Shown: piece after piece, positions 25,650 to 34,391 of the stretch
Numbering within the stretch: position 1 is the stretch's first letter
Layout: each line of letters begins with the position of its first letter
Assembly (NCBI RefSeq): GCF_900115775.1
Contig: NZ_FOXS01000001.1
Coordinates: 1,240,001 to 1,304,000 of the forward strand
Length of the DNA: 64,000 bases
Direction: 5' to 3'
From: Hymenobacter arizonensis
GTDB taxonomy: Bacteria > Bacteroidota > Bacteroidia > Cytophagales > Hymenobacteraceae
Notes under the pieces: model-generated
Database searches by the model: none
Told to the model about the DNA's origin: nothing
The model's input: the letters and a program-made list of their open reading frames with translations, nothing else
Position numbers and translations under genes: made by a program

Positions 25650-26201
25650 ATGGTACTCCTTAAGCCTCTTACCGAAAACGACTTCCCGCAACTCATTAGC
25701 TGGGTCGACAACGAACGACTGCTCAAAGAGTGGTCGGACCCCATGTTTACTTATCCGCTCACCACGGAGCAGCTGCACCAGTACCTGCAACACGCCAACC
25801 AGCCACGAAAGTCAGAAGTATTTGCGTACAAAGCACTTGATGCTGCCACGGGCGATGTAGTGGGTCAAATTTCGCTGGCCCACCTCAACTGGAACGACAG
25901 CACGGGCCGCATTTCCAGCGTGCTGGTGGGCGATGAAGCCCTGCGCTGCCGCGGCTACGGCCAGGCCATGGTGAAAGCCCTGTTGAAAATAGGATTTGAA
26001 AAGCTGGGGCTGCGCCGCATCTCCCTGGGGGTGTACGACTTTAACTCCCCGGCCATTCGCTGCTACCAGCGTTGCGGGTTCCATCACATAGGCACGCTGC
26101 GCCACGTGGTGCGCTACCAAGACGAGTATTGGTCGTCGGTAGAGATGAGCATCATGCAGCACGAATGGCGCCAGACCGGAGCCGAAACTCAAGCAGCTTA
26201 G
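25650..26201 (+). CDS. GNAT family N-acetyltransferase (paralog 2)
   Basis: This 183-residue GNAT is a paralog of the gene at 16253. The same order of motifs is seen: a start with FPQLISWVDNERLLKEWSDP, acetyl-CoA loop RCRGYGQAMVKALL (R/Q-x-x-G-x-G), and RRISLGVYDFNSPAIRCYQR then CGF. The acetyl-CoA loop is closer to consensus than in paralog 1. The acceptor is unknown; RimJ/RimL relatives act on protein N-termini or small amines. The ATG at 25650 begins at the domain. Confidence 0.88.
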   Translation: MVLLKPLTENDFPQLISWVDNERLLKEWSDPMFTYPLTTEQLHQYLQHANQPRKSEVFAYKALDAATGDVVGQISLAHLNWNDSTGRISSVLVGDEALRCRGYGQAMVKALLKIGFEKLGLRRISLGVYDFNSPAIRCYQRCGFHHIGTLRHVVRYQDEYWSSVEMSIMQHEWRQTGAETQAA

Positions 26202-26244
26202 AACCCTCGTTTGAAGTGCAGCCTACAACGGTCCGCCTCGGCGG

Positions 26245-27030
26245 TTATTTCTCCAAAAAGCGTGAAATGATGCTGTTCATTTCCTGCTTCTGCGCCTCGG
26301 TAGCCCCGTCCCACATGTCGTTGTGAATGGTATTGGGCAGGGTGACAATGGTGGTGCCGTAGAGCTGTTGCTCGGCCGGTGTGGGCAGCACGCCATCATC
26401 GGCTACTTGGTCGCTCGAGCGCAGGGAAAGCACCCGCGGCTGGCGGGCCCGTGGGAAAGGCACCCGGCGGTTGTCGAGCGAAATAATTTGCTGCACTAGC
26501 TCTGGGTGCTTTTCGGCCAGCAGCATGGCCATGTCGCCGCCGTTGGAATGCCCCACCAACAACAGTTGGCTAAAGTCGACTTTGGGGTATTTTTTTTGGA
26601 GCTCCTGCCGCACAAATAGGATGTTTTGCACGCCGCGCTCCCAGTTGGGGAGGCGGGTTTCGCGCACGTTGCCGGTCATGGGCAGGGGCGCATCGGTGGG
26701 CAGCTCGTGCTGAATGCTGGCCACCAAGTACCCGTGCGCCACCAGGTTTTGCGCCAGAAAGGAATACCCGGTGTGCTGGCCGCCGTAGCCGTGGCTGAAA
26801 ATGGCGGCTTTGAGCGGAGCTTTGGAACGGCGCCGAGGCTGGTACACAGCCACCGGAATAGACCGCTGGCGGGCCTCATCAAACAAGGCCAGCGGCTCGA
26901 CCAGGGCAACCACGGGCCGGGCGCCAACTGTGCTTTGCGGCGCGGAGGTGGTGTGTTGGGCGTTTGGCTGGGGGCCGTGTGCACAGCTAAAAGTGAGAAC
27001 CGCCAGGCCTAAGACCTTAAAGTGCTTCAT
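26245..27030 (-). CDS. Alpha/beta hydrolase, exported
   Basis: This 261-residue protein starts with a hydrophobic leader (MKHFKVLGLAVLTFSCAHG), which may be a lipoprotein signal with Cys near residue 17, though the lipobox is imperfect. The catalytic domain has FSHGYGGQHTGY (oxyanion region), LLVGHSNGGDMAM with the nucleophilic Ser, and LPNTIHNDMWDG with the probable catalytic His. It resembles PAF-acetylhydrolase/dienelactone-type esterases. The ATG at 27030 is chosen; the frame is open upstream to 27186 with unlikely sequence. The SH3-like protein gene lies just upstream on the same strand. Confidence 0.82.
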   Translation of the reverse strand: MKHFKVLGLAVLTFSCAHGPQPNAQHTTSAPQSTVGARPVVALVEPLALFDEARQRSIPVAVYQPRRRSKAPLKAAIFSHGYGGQHTGYSFLAQNLVAHGYLVASIQHELPTDAPLPMTGNVRETRLPNWERGVQNILFVRQELQKKYPKVDFSQLLLVGHSNGGDMAMLLAEKHPELVQQIISLDNRRVPFPRARQPRVLSLRSSDQVADDGVLPTPAEQQLYGTTIVTLPNTIHNDMWDGATEAQKQEMNSIISRFLEK

Positions 27031-27195
27031 GAAAGTAGAACAGCAGCTACCGCGTGCGCTGCAACGATAAAGACGGAGATAATCGGCACCCTGGAAAGGC
27101 AGCGCCGACCCCGTTGAAAGCATGCGCCATGCCCAACGAGCCCCAAAATAAGCTAACCTTGGCACAACCTCCCTCTTACGCACCAAGCCAGGTCG

Positions 27196-28026
27196 TTACG
27201 GGTTGATATCCAGCGCGTCTTTTCTCATCCAGCCGGTGCTGGTCACCTTTTGCCAGTTGGTGAAGGTGACGTAAACGGCCTCGCCGCGGCTCTCCCCTAG
27301 TCGCACTTTATCGCCGCGCACGCAATGGGCCAGGCGGGGCAAGCTCAGGTCGGGCGAGTTGTAGAAGTAGGACCGAGCCACTTTCACCACTGCCGTTTGG
27401 GCGTTGGCGGGCACGGGCGCCGCTGTCGGCTCGCTGGCCGCTGGGCTTGCTTCGGTAGTTGGGGTGGGCGCTGGTGGCGCGGCAACCGGGCTTGGCTTCC
27501 GCACTGGAGCGGGCGTAGCGGGGCCAGCACCCAGCCGGGTTAGCTCCTGCGCTTTCAGCCAGCCGGTGCTTTGGGCTCCGTTCGGCGCTTTGAATCCGGT
27601 TTTTACGAAGCCATTGGTTTCGCCTTCCCCATAAAACTCGTCGCCGCGGCGCAGGTATCGGCCGTTCGGGGTTGATTGCTGGGGGGAGTCGAAGAAATAA
27701 GCCGTGCCCACTGCCACCCGGTAGTGCCGGCCAGCGCCAGTGAGCGGGCCGGTGGGCTGGTCGGCATTTTCGATTACGTCCTCGCGGGGTGGCGCCGTTG
27801 CACTGGCATCAGCGGCAGTGCTGGGCGGGTCTACCACCATCTCAGAGTCGGGGCGGCGGGGGCTGTCTTCGGAGCACGCGGGCAACAGAAATAGGGCAAG
27901 CAGCCCCCAGGCCACAATCGGCACGGCCGTTCTCCCCACCCAGCGTCGAGAATCATTCGGCTTTTCTCCTGCCTTGGCCGCACAAGGCTGGGGCAGGCTT
28001 GCGGTGAATTGATTTAGCTTGCTCAT
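27196..28026 (-). CDS. Lipoprotein-like protein with two SH3-like domains (paralog of 28216-29043)
   Basis: The product is 276 residues. Around residue 35-52 a hydrophobic segment ends in LFLLPACSED, either a late lipoprotein signal or a membrane anchor. A Pro/Ala/Asp-rich linker leads to SH3-like domain 1 (about residues 100-160: AYFFDSPQQSTPNGRYLRRG, then STGWLKAQEL). A second Pro/Ala/Thr linker leads to domain 2 (about 212-272: SYFYNSPDLSLPRLAHCVRG, then STGWMRKDALDI). Each unit ends in a TGW motif. I do not recognise a named family. Domain 1 is closely similar to the single domain of the neighbouring gene. It may act in envelope or peptidoglycan binding; that is inference. Confidence 0.7.
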   Translation of the reverse strand: MSKLNQFTASLPQPCAAKAGEKPNDSRRWVGRTAVPIVAWGLLALFLLPACSEDSPRRPDSEMVVDPPSTAADASATAPPREDVIENADQPTGPLTGAGRHYRVAVGTAYFFDSPQQSTPNGRYLRRGDEFYGEGETNGFVKTGFKAPNGAQSTGWLKAQELTRLGAGPATPAPVRKPSPVAAPPAPTPTTEASPAASEPTAAPVPANAQTAVVKVARSYFYNSPDLSLPRLAHCVRGDKVRLGESRGEAVYVTFTNWQKVTSTGWMRKDALDINP

Positions 28027-28215
28027 GGCCGTTTTCAGTTGCTACGCGTGTGTGCCTTTTACTGTAAATCCGGCAAGTAGTTTCTGAATTCCGTCCATGC
28101 AGCCCGAGCAGTCAGCGCTGGCTTTTTCGGCACGGCCCTTTCTCACTTGGCCAATTATAGCCAGCAAAGTGCGCTGCTCCCGGCACGGCACCGGCCGCGA
28201 ACCTAGGCCAGCAGG

Positions 28216-29043
28216 CTAAGCAGGTATGGCCCGGGGCCCTATTATAGTGAAGTCGGCCGCTTTCGATGAGCACTTGCAGGGTTTCTGCTTGCGCGATTTG
28301 TCGTTCTGCTTGTTACGTGGCCGAACCAAGTCGCGGGCCTTGCGCAGCCAACCGCCCACGCGGGTGCCCGATTCCTGTTTGCGGGCCTCATTGCGCGCTG
28401 CGTTCGACTTGTTGGTGGCCTTTTTGGCAGCGCTCCGTTTCGCGCGGGTTGCGGCGAGGGCGCTGGCTTTCGCAGCGGCGGCCGTGGCAGCAGCAGTCTC
28501 AACATCGGCTTGGGTGCCCTGTTCTTCATTTACTTGGCTCAGGCTCTGCTTTTTCACCCACCCAGTGCCGCGCACGCCATTGGGCTGCACGTAGGTCGTT
28601 TGCACAAAGCCGTTTTGCTCCTCTTCCGCATAAAACATGTTGCCCCGGCGGAGGTATGGGCCAATGGGAGTTGACTGCTGGGGCGAATCGAGGAAATAAG
28701 CTTTTTCCGTAACTACCTGGTAGCGGTTGCCGGAGCCGGGCTGCCGGGCCACCGGCACCGCCACTTCCATCTCGGGCTGGTACCGGTTTGCAACCGGAGT
28801 AGCCCGAACGCTGCCGTCATCATTCAGCTGCTCGGTTTCCGTTGCGCCGGCTAGGGTTTGGTCGCTCGATGGCCGAAACAAAAAGGCCAAAGCGCTGCCC
28901 AGCAGCAGCCCACACGTCACCACCAACAAAAATATTTTGAGGCTACCGGCCGTAATCGGACGCTTGGCACCCGGAACAGGTGCCTTGGTTCCGCTGGCTT
29001 GGGCCCAGGCCGAACTCATGTTCGCTTGATTTTGCTCGCTCAT
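28216..29043 (-). CDS. Membrane-anchored SH3-like protein with Lys/Ala-rich tail
   Basis: This 275-residue protein has one transmembrane helix (about residues 35-60, IFLLVVTCGLLLGSALAFLF). An SH3-like domain follows (about 108-168: AYFLDSPQQSTPIGPYLRRG, then GTGWVKKQSL). The C-terminal 100 residues are unusual: Ala-rich, then Arg/Lys-rich (for example ARDLVRPRNKQNDKSRKQ), ending near a CKC motif. The SH3-like part is nearly the same as domain 1 of the downstream paralog, but the tail replaces its second domain. The two genes are 189 bases apart on the same strand. The basic tail could bind nucleic acid, polyphosphate or acidic polymers, depending on which side of the membrane it lies. Confidence 0.65.
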   Translation of the reverse strand: MSEQNQANMSSAWAQASGTKAPVPGAKRPITAGSLKIFLLVVTCGLLLGSALAFLFRPSSDQTLAGATETEQLNDDGSVRATPVANRYQPEMEVAVPVARQPGSGNRYQVVTEKAYFLDSPQQSTPIGPYLRRGNMFYAEEEQNGFVQTTYVQPNGVRGTGWVKKQSLSQVNEEQGTQADVETAAATAAAAKASALAATRAKRSAAKKATNKSNAARNEARKQESGTRVGGWLRKARDLVRPRNKQNDKSRKQKPCKCSSKAADFTIIGPRAIPA

Positions 29044-29260
29044 CTACGTTTCAATTTCACGGCCTCCTGCCGGAACTGCTTTACGATTCGCAGGCGGGGT
29101 AGTTTCGGCAACCGCCGGTAAGTCAGCTAAAAGCCCCTGAGCCAAGCTGGTCCGCTAAACGTCAATTTCACGCTCAAAGTGCCTCTTGCAGCCTCAAACG
29201 GCCAGTAAGCCCCAACCTGATTCTTTCTACTTAATAATCAAAGCCAAGCAGCCGCCCCAA

Positions 29261-29776
29261 CTAAGCGGTCAGGACCGGCGCCGCATCGAAGTAGTGCCAC
29301 AGCCAGCGCACCAGCGCAATGCCGCCCCACGCCACCAGGCCAAAGACCCCAAGCAGGAATAGCAACAGCAGCACCACCAGCCCTTTGCCGCTGCCCTGGT
29401 GCTTGCCTTCGGCGTAGTGACGGCGCAGCAGGGCCACGTTGCGGTTATTGGCTTTGTAGGCGAAGTCAAAAACGTTGCCCAGCAACGGAATAGACCCGAT
29501 AACGGCATCGAGAAGGATGTTGATGGCCATGCGCACGACCACCGCGCCACTGGCTCCGTGGCGCATCATGGTCATGACCAAAGCGCCCGACACGGCCAGC
29601 GACGTCAGGTCGCCCACCACCGGAAACAGGCCCAGCAATGGGTCGAGGCCAAAGCGGAACCGGGTACCCGGCAGTCGAAACTGGCTGTCCATGAGGCGGG
29701 CCATTTGCTCTACCCAGCGCAGCCGGTCGTTGGCATCGAAAGTGGCGGGCACGGTGGGGCGTTTGGGCTGGGGCAT
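29261..29776 (-). CDS. DUF4112 membrane protein
   Basis: The product is a 171-residue protein with the DUF4112 pattern: LMDSQFRLPGTRFRFGLDPL, then LFPVVGDLTSL, MIN/INILLDAVIGSIPLLGN and FDFAYKANNRNVALLRRH. Three or four hydrophobic segments suggest an inner-membrane protein, with the last (VVLLLLFLLGVFGLVAWGG) strongly hydrophobic. Function is unknown for the family. It stands alone, 155 bases from the unknown gene upstream. Confidence 0.85.
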   Translation of the reverse strand: MPQPKRPTVPATFDANDRLRWVEQMARLMDSQFRLPGTRFRFGLDPLLGLFPVVGDLTSLAVSGALVMTMMRHGASGAVVVRMAINILLDAVIGSIPLLGNVFDFAYKANNRNVALLRRHYAEGKHQGSGKGLVVLLLLFLLGVFGLVAWGGIALVRWLWHYFDAAPVLTA

Positions 29777-29931
29777 GGATGGACAGAGTTTGGTCAGCGC
29801 TTATACGCCTCTGCGCGCCGGAAGTACGTGGGAAACAAGACGCAGGGGCAACTCTGAAGCTGCAGGCAGCCTTTGAGGAGTGAGCTTTTGTGCAAACCAG
29901 CAGTTTGCTGAACGCGCTGGCCTTAGCGTAG

Positions 29932-30360
29932 TCAGTTGCGAAGCCAAGGCTGCGCCGCCGCAACAAGGTCATTGCCGGAGAAGCTAAACGCTAGGCTGCC
30001 GCCGCTGCTCAACTGGATAGTTGTGGTGTAAGAAGTCGTCCACAACACCTTTTTGGGTTGAAATACACCAAACGCCGACCATGGAATCAGCAAGGGCGGG
30101 GGCCCTACTCGAAACAGAAAGCTCGTAGCCAACGCCATTCCCTCGGGCGTAGCACTTGCTGTGATGGCGCTTTGGTAACGAACGCCCCCTACGCTGGCCT
30201 GCCCTAGCCGGAATCGGCGCCCTGGCGGTAATCCAGCCACCTGAAAATCAGTGGCCAACCGCTGCCAACCAATCAACGATAAGCCTTTGGCAATCAAGCA
30301 CCAAAATGCAACAAATGCAGCCAGCGCCAGGACTATAATAAGCGGAATGTAGTTACTCAT
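29932..30360 (-). CDS. Membrane-anchored protein of unknown function
   Basis: This 142-residue protein has one N-terminal membrane helix (IPLIIVLALAAFVAFWCLIA). A compact domain of mostly beta-strand follows (GVRYQSAITASATPEGMALA and WTTSYTTTIQLSSGGSLAFS). I recognise no family. The ATG at 30360 is preferred; an upstream in-frame start at 30411 overlaps the preceding gene. It follows the lipoprotein gene by 44 bases and is probably co-transcribed. Confidence 0.6.
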   Translation of the reverse strand: MSNYIPLIIVLALAAFVAFWCLIAKGLSLIGWQRLATDFQVAGLPPGRRFRLGQASVGGVRYQSAITASATPEGMALATSFLFRVGPPPLLIPWSAFGVFQPKKVLWTTSYTTTIQLSSGGSLAFSFSGNDLVAAAQPWLRN

Positions 30361-30404
30361 GCGCCAGCCATTGATGTGCAAGTAATGTGCGTAGCCCCAA
30401 CGGT

Positions 30405-31031
30405 TTAGCAAGGATAGAAGAACTCCACTTTCTGCAATCGTCCCTTCCTGAAAAGGAGATATAATGACGCGTCCATTTGCACGCCTTTATGATAGAAAGG
30501 TAAACTCATTTCTTCCCCCAGCCGGCCAGTAGACGGCTTATCCGCCTCTTTGGCCGATACTGGGTAGAATCGGCGAACATCCTCCAGCGTGGTATTTTGG
30601 TCTAGCTTCAGTTTCCCCAGCTGACCCTGAAATTTTCCTCTTGTAACATCAAAATTGGCCAAAACAGCCTGGGTGCCATTCACCTCGTACATCGTTTTGC
30701 CATAGTACCAGAAATCGCCGTTTGGGCCGTCTAGCGTTTCCAGCTCGCCGCCGCACTCAACGGCTCCTTTTGCAATGCTGTCGGGCTGGCCCAGCTGGCT
30801 CCTTAGCTGCTTGGTGGTAATCGCCTGATGAGGCTTGCCGTTGACCGTTAGCATGTCCCACTCTATGTACTCCGGGTTAGCCACCTTGTCGGTATTGGCC
30901 GGCGCTGCTTTTACCTGCTCCTTTTTTGCTGATTCCGGGGCTGCAACTTCGGCAGAAACAGGAGCAGTTGGGCCGCCCTGGCAGGCGGTCAGGCACAGCA
31001 ACACAGGGGCCAAGTACAGCAGGTACTTCAT
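30405..31031 (-). CDS. Lipoprotein of unknown function
   Basis: The 208-residue product has a clear lipoprotein signal (LYLAPVLLCLTACQGG, Cys at residue 17). A low-complexity Ala/Glu/Lys linker follows, then a mixed domain containing LRSQLGQPDSIAKGAVECGG, GDFWYYGKTMYEVNGTQAVL and DVRRFYPVSAKEAD. The W-YG/Y pattern recalls small envelope domains in Bacteroidota, but no name can be given. Two Cys lie at ECGG and near the C-terminus (FFYPC), possibly disulfide-forming. It lies 56 bases after the hutU stop on the same strand. Confidence 0.65.
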   Translation of the reverse strand: MKYLLYLAPVLLCLTACQGGPTAPVSAEVAAPESAKKEQVKAAPANTDKVANPEYIEWDMLTVNGKPHQAITTKQLRSQLGQPDSIAKGAVECGGELETLDGPNGDFWYYGKTMYEVNGTQAVLANFDVTRGKFQGQLGKLKLDQNTTLEDVRRFYPVSAKEADKPSTGRLGEEMSLPFYHKGVQMDASLYLLFRKGRLQKVEFFYPC

Positions 31032-31087
31032 GGTAGAACTTGTAGATGTTGAATTGCTGCAAAGTAGCAGGCAGTTGCAGTCTGAAC

Positions 31088-32872
31088 TCACTGCTGCCCC
31101 GGAATCTTGGCCCCGCGCTCCCGCGCCACGTCCTGCGCCAGCTCATAGCCCGCGTCGGCGTGGCGGAAGATGCCCATGCCGGGGTCGGTGGTGAGCACGC
31201 GCTTGAGGCGTTCGGCTTTTTCGGGGGTGCCGGTGGCCACTATCACCATGCCGGAGTGGGTGGAATTGCCGATGCCCACGCCGCCGCCGTTGTGCAGGCT
31301 CACCCAGTCGGCGCCGCTGGCGCAGTTGGCCAGGGCGTTGAGCAGGGGCCAGTCGGCCACGGCGTCGGAGCCGTCTTTCATGCCTTCGGTTTCGCGGTTG
31401 GGCGAGGCCACCGAGCCGCAGTCGAGGTGGTCGCGGCCGATGACAATGGGGGCCGATACTTCGCCCCGCGCCACGAGGTCGTTGATGACGAGGCCGAACC
31501 GCTCCCGCTCACCGTAGCCCAGCCAGCACACGCGGGCCGGCAGCCCGATGAACGGCACCTTGGCCTGGGCCTTTTCTATCCAGCGGGCCAGCATTTTATT
31601 CTCGGGAAAGGTTTCGAGCAGGGCGCGGTCGATGCGCAGAATGTCCTGCGGGTCGCCGCTGAGGGCGCACCACCGGAATGGCCCTTTGCCCTCGCAAAAC
31701 AGCGGGCGAATGTAGCCGGGCACGAAGCCAGGGTACAGGAACTGGCCGTGCTCGTCGCGCACCTGCAGGCCGCCTTTTTCAGCCTGGCCGCGCAGGTTGT
31801 TGCCGTAGTCCACGGCAATGGTGCCGCGGCGCTGCATCTCCAAAATGGCCTCCACGTGCTTCACGATGGACTGCAGGGCCTGTTTCTTAAACTCCTCGGG
31901 GTTGGCGGCGCGCAGGGCCAGCACCTTCCCTATCTCGCCTTCGGGTAGGTAGTCCATCAGGTCGTGGGCCGAGGTTTGGTCGGTCACGATGTCGGCCTGA
32001 AAGCCGCGTTCCAGCAGTTCGGGTAGCACCGTTGCGGCGTTGCCGGTGAGGCCCACCGAGAGCGGCGTGCCGGTGGCTTTGGCTTGCTCGCACAGCTCCA
32101 GAGCGTGGGCGAGGTCGCGGGCTTGCTCGTCTACGTAGCCTTCGCGCACTTTCTGCTTCACCCGCTCATCAATGGGCTCCACTACCAGGCAGACGCCGTC
32201 GTTCATGGTCACAGCCAGCGGCTGGGCGCCGCTCATGCCGCCCAGGCCCGCCGTCACGGTGATGGTGCCGCGCAGGCTGCCGCCAAAGTGCTGGTCGGCC
32301 ATGGCCGCAAAGGTTTCGTAGGTGCCCTGCAGTATGCCCTGAGTGGCGATGTAAATCCAGGAGCCGGCCGTCATTTGGCCGTACATCATCAGGCCCATGC
32401 GGTCGAGCTCGTCGAAATATTCCTGGGTGCTCCAGGCGGGCACGATGTTGCTGTTGGCGATGAGCACGCGGGGCGCGTGGGCCCAGGTTTTGAGCACGCC
32501 CACGGCTTTGCCCGACTGCACCAGCATGGTTTCGTCGGCCTCCAGCTCCTTTAAGGTCTTTACAATGGTTTGATATTCCTTCCAGTTGCGGGCGGCGCGG
32601 CCGGCCCCACCGTACACAATCAGCTCGTCATAGACCAGGCTCACGGCTGGGTCCAGGTTGTTTTCCAGCATGCGCAGCGCCGCTTCGGCCTCCCAGGTTT
32701 TGCAGCGCAGCGTGGTGCCGTGAGCCGCTTTCACGGTTTCCTCGGGCTTGAACTCGTAGAACATCGGGCGCTTGGCATTGCCCTTAAACTTGGTGCCGGT
32801 GGCTTGGGCCAGGGAGTTGGCTTCGAGGTTGAGTTCGGGCGTAGCGGTTTCGGTGGGGATGGACGAGGGCAT
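31088..32872 (-). CDS. hutU: Urocanate hydratase
   Basis: This 594-residue enzyme converts urocanate to imidazolone propionate in histidine degradation (EC 4.2.1.49) using tightly bound NAD+. Diagnostic segments include [15 protein letters not shown] near residue 88, the NAD-binding [46 protein letters not shown] and the C-terminal [15 protein letters not shown]. It is somewhat longer than many homologs because of an N-terminal extension rich in Thr/Glu. No hutH or hutI lies next to it; a hutG-like gene lies at 36396-37295. Confidence 0.95.
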   Translation of the reverse strand: MPSSIPTETATPELNLEANSLAQATGTKFKGNAKRPMFYEFKPEETVKAAHGTTLRCKTWEAEAALRMLENNLDPAVSLVYDELIVYGGAGRAARNWKEYQTIVKTLKELEADETMLVQSGKAVGVLKTWAHAPRVLIANSNIVPAWSTQEYFDELDRMGLMMYGQMTAGSWIYIATQGILQGTYETFAAMADQHFGGSLRGTITVTAGLGGMSGAQPLAVTMNDGVCLVVEPIDERVKQKVREGYVDEQARDLAHALELCEQAKATGTPLSVGLTGNAATVLPELLERGFQADIVTDQTSAHDLMDYLPEGEIGKVLALRAANPEEFKKQALQSIVKHVEAILEMQRRGTIAVDYGNNLRGQAEKGGLQVRDEHGQFLYPGFVPGYIRPLFCEGKGPFRWCALSGDPQDILRIDRALLETFPENKMLARWIEKAQAKVPFIGLPARVCWLGYGERERFGLVINDLVARGEVSAPIVIGRDHLDCGSVASPNRETEGMKDGSDAVADWPLLNALANCASGADWVSLHNGGGVGIGNSTHSGMVIVATGTPEKAERLKRVLTTDPGMGIFRHADAGYELAQDVARERGAKIPGQQ

Positions 32873-33149
32873 GGGAATTGGGTGGGTTTGGGTGGGATGG
32901 CAAGTTAGGAAAACGGTGCAGAAGGCCTAACTAAGCACGGCCTCAATATGCCGCTTCCCTCTATAAGCTCAGGACTTCATTTAATCTGGCTAGGGCACCA
33001 GAAGCGAACCATCTATAGTGTACCATTCGGTGCCTCGAAAGCTTGGCTTGTTAAAAGGAATCGGCTTTTAAAGCCTGAAAATGCAGCTTTCACGTAACAT
33101 TTACGTAACATAGCATCTCCCCCACCTTCTTGCCCTTGTTCACTTGTTG

Positions 33150-33938
33150 ATGCCTAAACCCACCAGCGGCTTACTACTTAGCGCCGTGTTATTGCTTTCG
33201 CTTTTGCTGGCTTCGCCCCAAGCGGCCGCCCAGGATATCCCATCCTCGCGCATCTCCGACCCTAATTTCAACGCCTGGTTGATGTTTTTTAGCGATGCCC
33301 AGCTCACCAACCGGTGGGGTTTGCACACCGAAGCCCAGCTACGCCGCGCCGATGGGCTCAAGTCGCCGCTTCAGGAATTTGCCCGCCTCGGCCTCAATTT
33401 TAACCTCAGCGACCAAGTGATGCTGACGGGCGGCTACGCCTACGCCCTCACCCACCCCTACGGCGACTTCCCGGTAGCCGAGAAATTTCCCGAGCACCGC
33501 CTCTACCAGCAGCTGTTGCTTAAAAGCACGTATGGGCCCTTTCAGGTTGCCCACCGCTTCCGCCTTGAGCAGCGCTGGCTGCGGCGCCCACTCGAAACCG
33601 ACTACACTTACCTGAACCGCACCCGCTACCAGGTTCGGGCAGCAATGGCTCTGGTACGACCCTCGGAAGGAATTCAACCCAGAACGCCCTACCTGGCGGT
33701 TTCCAACGAGGTGTTCATCAACTACGGGAAGAACGTGACCCGCAATATTTTCGACCAAAACCGCGCTTACGGCGCTTTCGGCTACCAATTCACCAAAGCA
33801 CTGGCCATCGAGGCGGGCTACCTCCACCAGCTCTTGGCGCAGGGCAACGGGACCGTATTTGAGTACAACCACACGCTGCAGCTGGGCATTTACTACAACC
33901 CCGATTTCCGGCGTTCCTCTACCAACGAACCGAATTGA
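33150..33938 (+). CDS. DUF2490 outer-membrane beta-barrel protein
   Basis: The 262-residue product has a signal peptide (LLLSAVLLLSLLLASPQAAAQ) followed by alternating beta-strand sequence typical of DUF2490: FNAWLMFFSDAQLTNRWGLH at the start, RLEQRWLRRPLETDYTYLNR in the centre, and a final strand ending HTLQLGIYYNPDFR with the aromatic near-C-terminal residues of outer-membrane barrels. The ATG at 33150 follows two in-frame TTG codons. It is divergent from hutU across 277 bases that hold no gene I can see. Confidence 0.85.
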   Translation: MPKPTSGLLLSAVLLLSLLLASPQAAAQDIPSSRISDPNFNAWLMFFSDAQLTNRWGLHTEAQLRRADGLKSPLQEFARLGLNFNLSDQVMLTGGYAYALTHPYGDFPVAEKFPEHRLYQQLLLKSTYGPFQVAHRFRLEQRWLRRPLETDYTYLNRTRYQVRAAMALVRPSEGIQPRTPYLAVSNEVFINYGKNVTRNIFDQNRAYGAFGYQFTKALAIEAGYLHQLLAQGNGTVFEYNHTLQLGIYYNPDFRRSSTNEPN

Positions 33939-34019
33939 GGCCCCTGCGCAGCGAACCCACCGCCAGGCCCCGCCGTTGCTAACGGAGACATTCCTTTTGC
34001 TCCTTTACCGAGAACTCCA

Positions 34020-34292
34020 ATGAGTGCCGACTACCAACCCATCGACTGCAACTTCTACGACGAGCTAGAGGCTGCCGCCACCCAGCGCCGCCGGGTCGAC
34101 CTGCAGTACTTCAACGACCTGCGCCAGCTCTGCCTTGGTTCGGGCGTAATTGAAACTCTTTTCATCCGCGACAAAGTGGAGTACATGCGCCTGAAATCAG
34201 GCGAAGAAATTCGACTCGACCATCTGATTCGCATCGACGACAAACAGGCTCCGGGTTACGCCGACTACCCCGATTTTAGCTGCGCCTGCTGA
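34020..34292 (+). CDS. Rof-like protein (Rho-binding antiterminator family)
   Basis: The 90-residue protein opens with YQPIDCNFYDELEAAATQRR and RVDLQYFND, the conserved start of Rof/YaeO proteins, which in E. coli bind Rho and inhibit termination. The rest (FIRDKVEYMRLKSGEEIRLD followed by HLIRIDD) fits the small SH3-like barrel of Rof. Anti-Rho activity has not been shown for Bacteroidota copies. It stands alone before a very long terminator hairpin. Confidence 0.78.
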   Translation: MSADYQPIDCNFYDELEAAATQRRRVDLQYFNDLRQLCLGSGVIETLFIRDKVEYMRLKSGEEIRLDHLIRIDDKQAPGYADYPDFSCAC

Positions 34293-34300
34293 TGTCGACA

Positions 34301-34361
34301 AGGCCATAAAAAGAGAGCCTCGTGCCGCATTAGCGCAGCACGAGGCTCTCTTTTTATGGCC
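34301..34361. terminator. Long bidirectional terminator hairpin
   Basis: GGCCATAAAAAGAGAGCCTCGTGC pairs with its reverse complement around a short loop, with A and T tracts inside the stem. It separates the convergent Rof-like and NGG-repeat genes. Confidence 0.88.
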
Positions 34362-34391
34362 TATTTATGGCCTATTACGCCGGTTGCCCCG

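Noticed and set aside
25463..25663. A 66-residue Cys/His/Leu-rich frame
   Set aside because: Overlaps the GNAT start and has no family features; likely spacer.
31046..31948. A 300-residue plus-strand open frame antisense to hutU
   Set aside because: Low-complexity Gly/Ala/His sequence fully covered by the urocanate hydratase gene.
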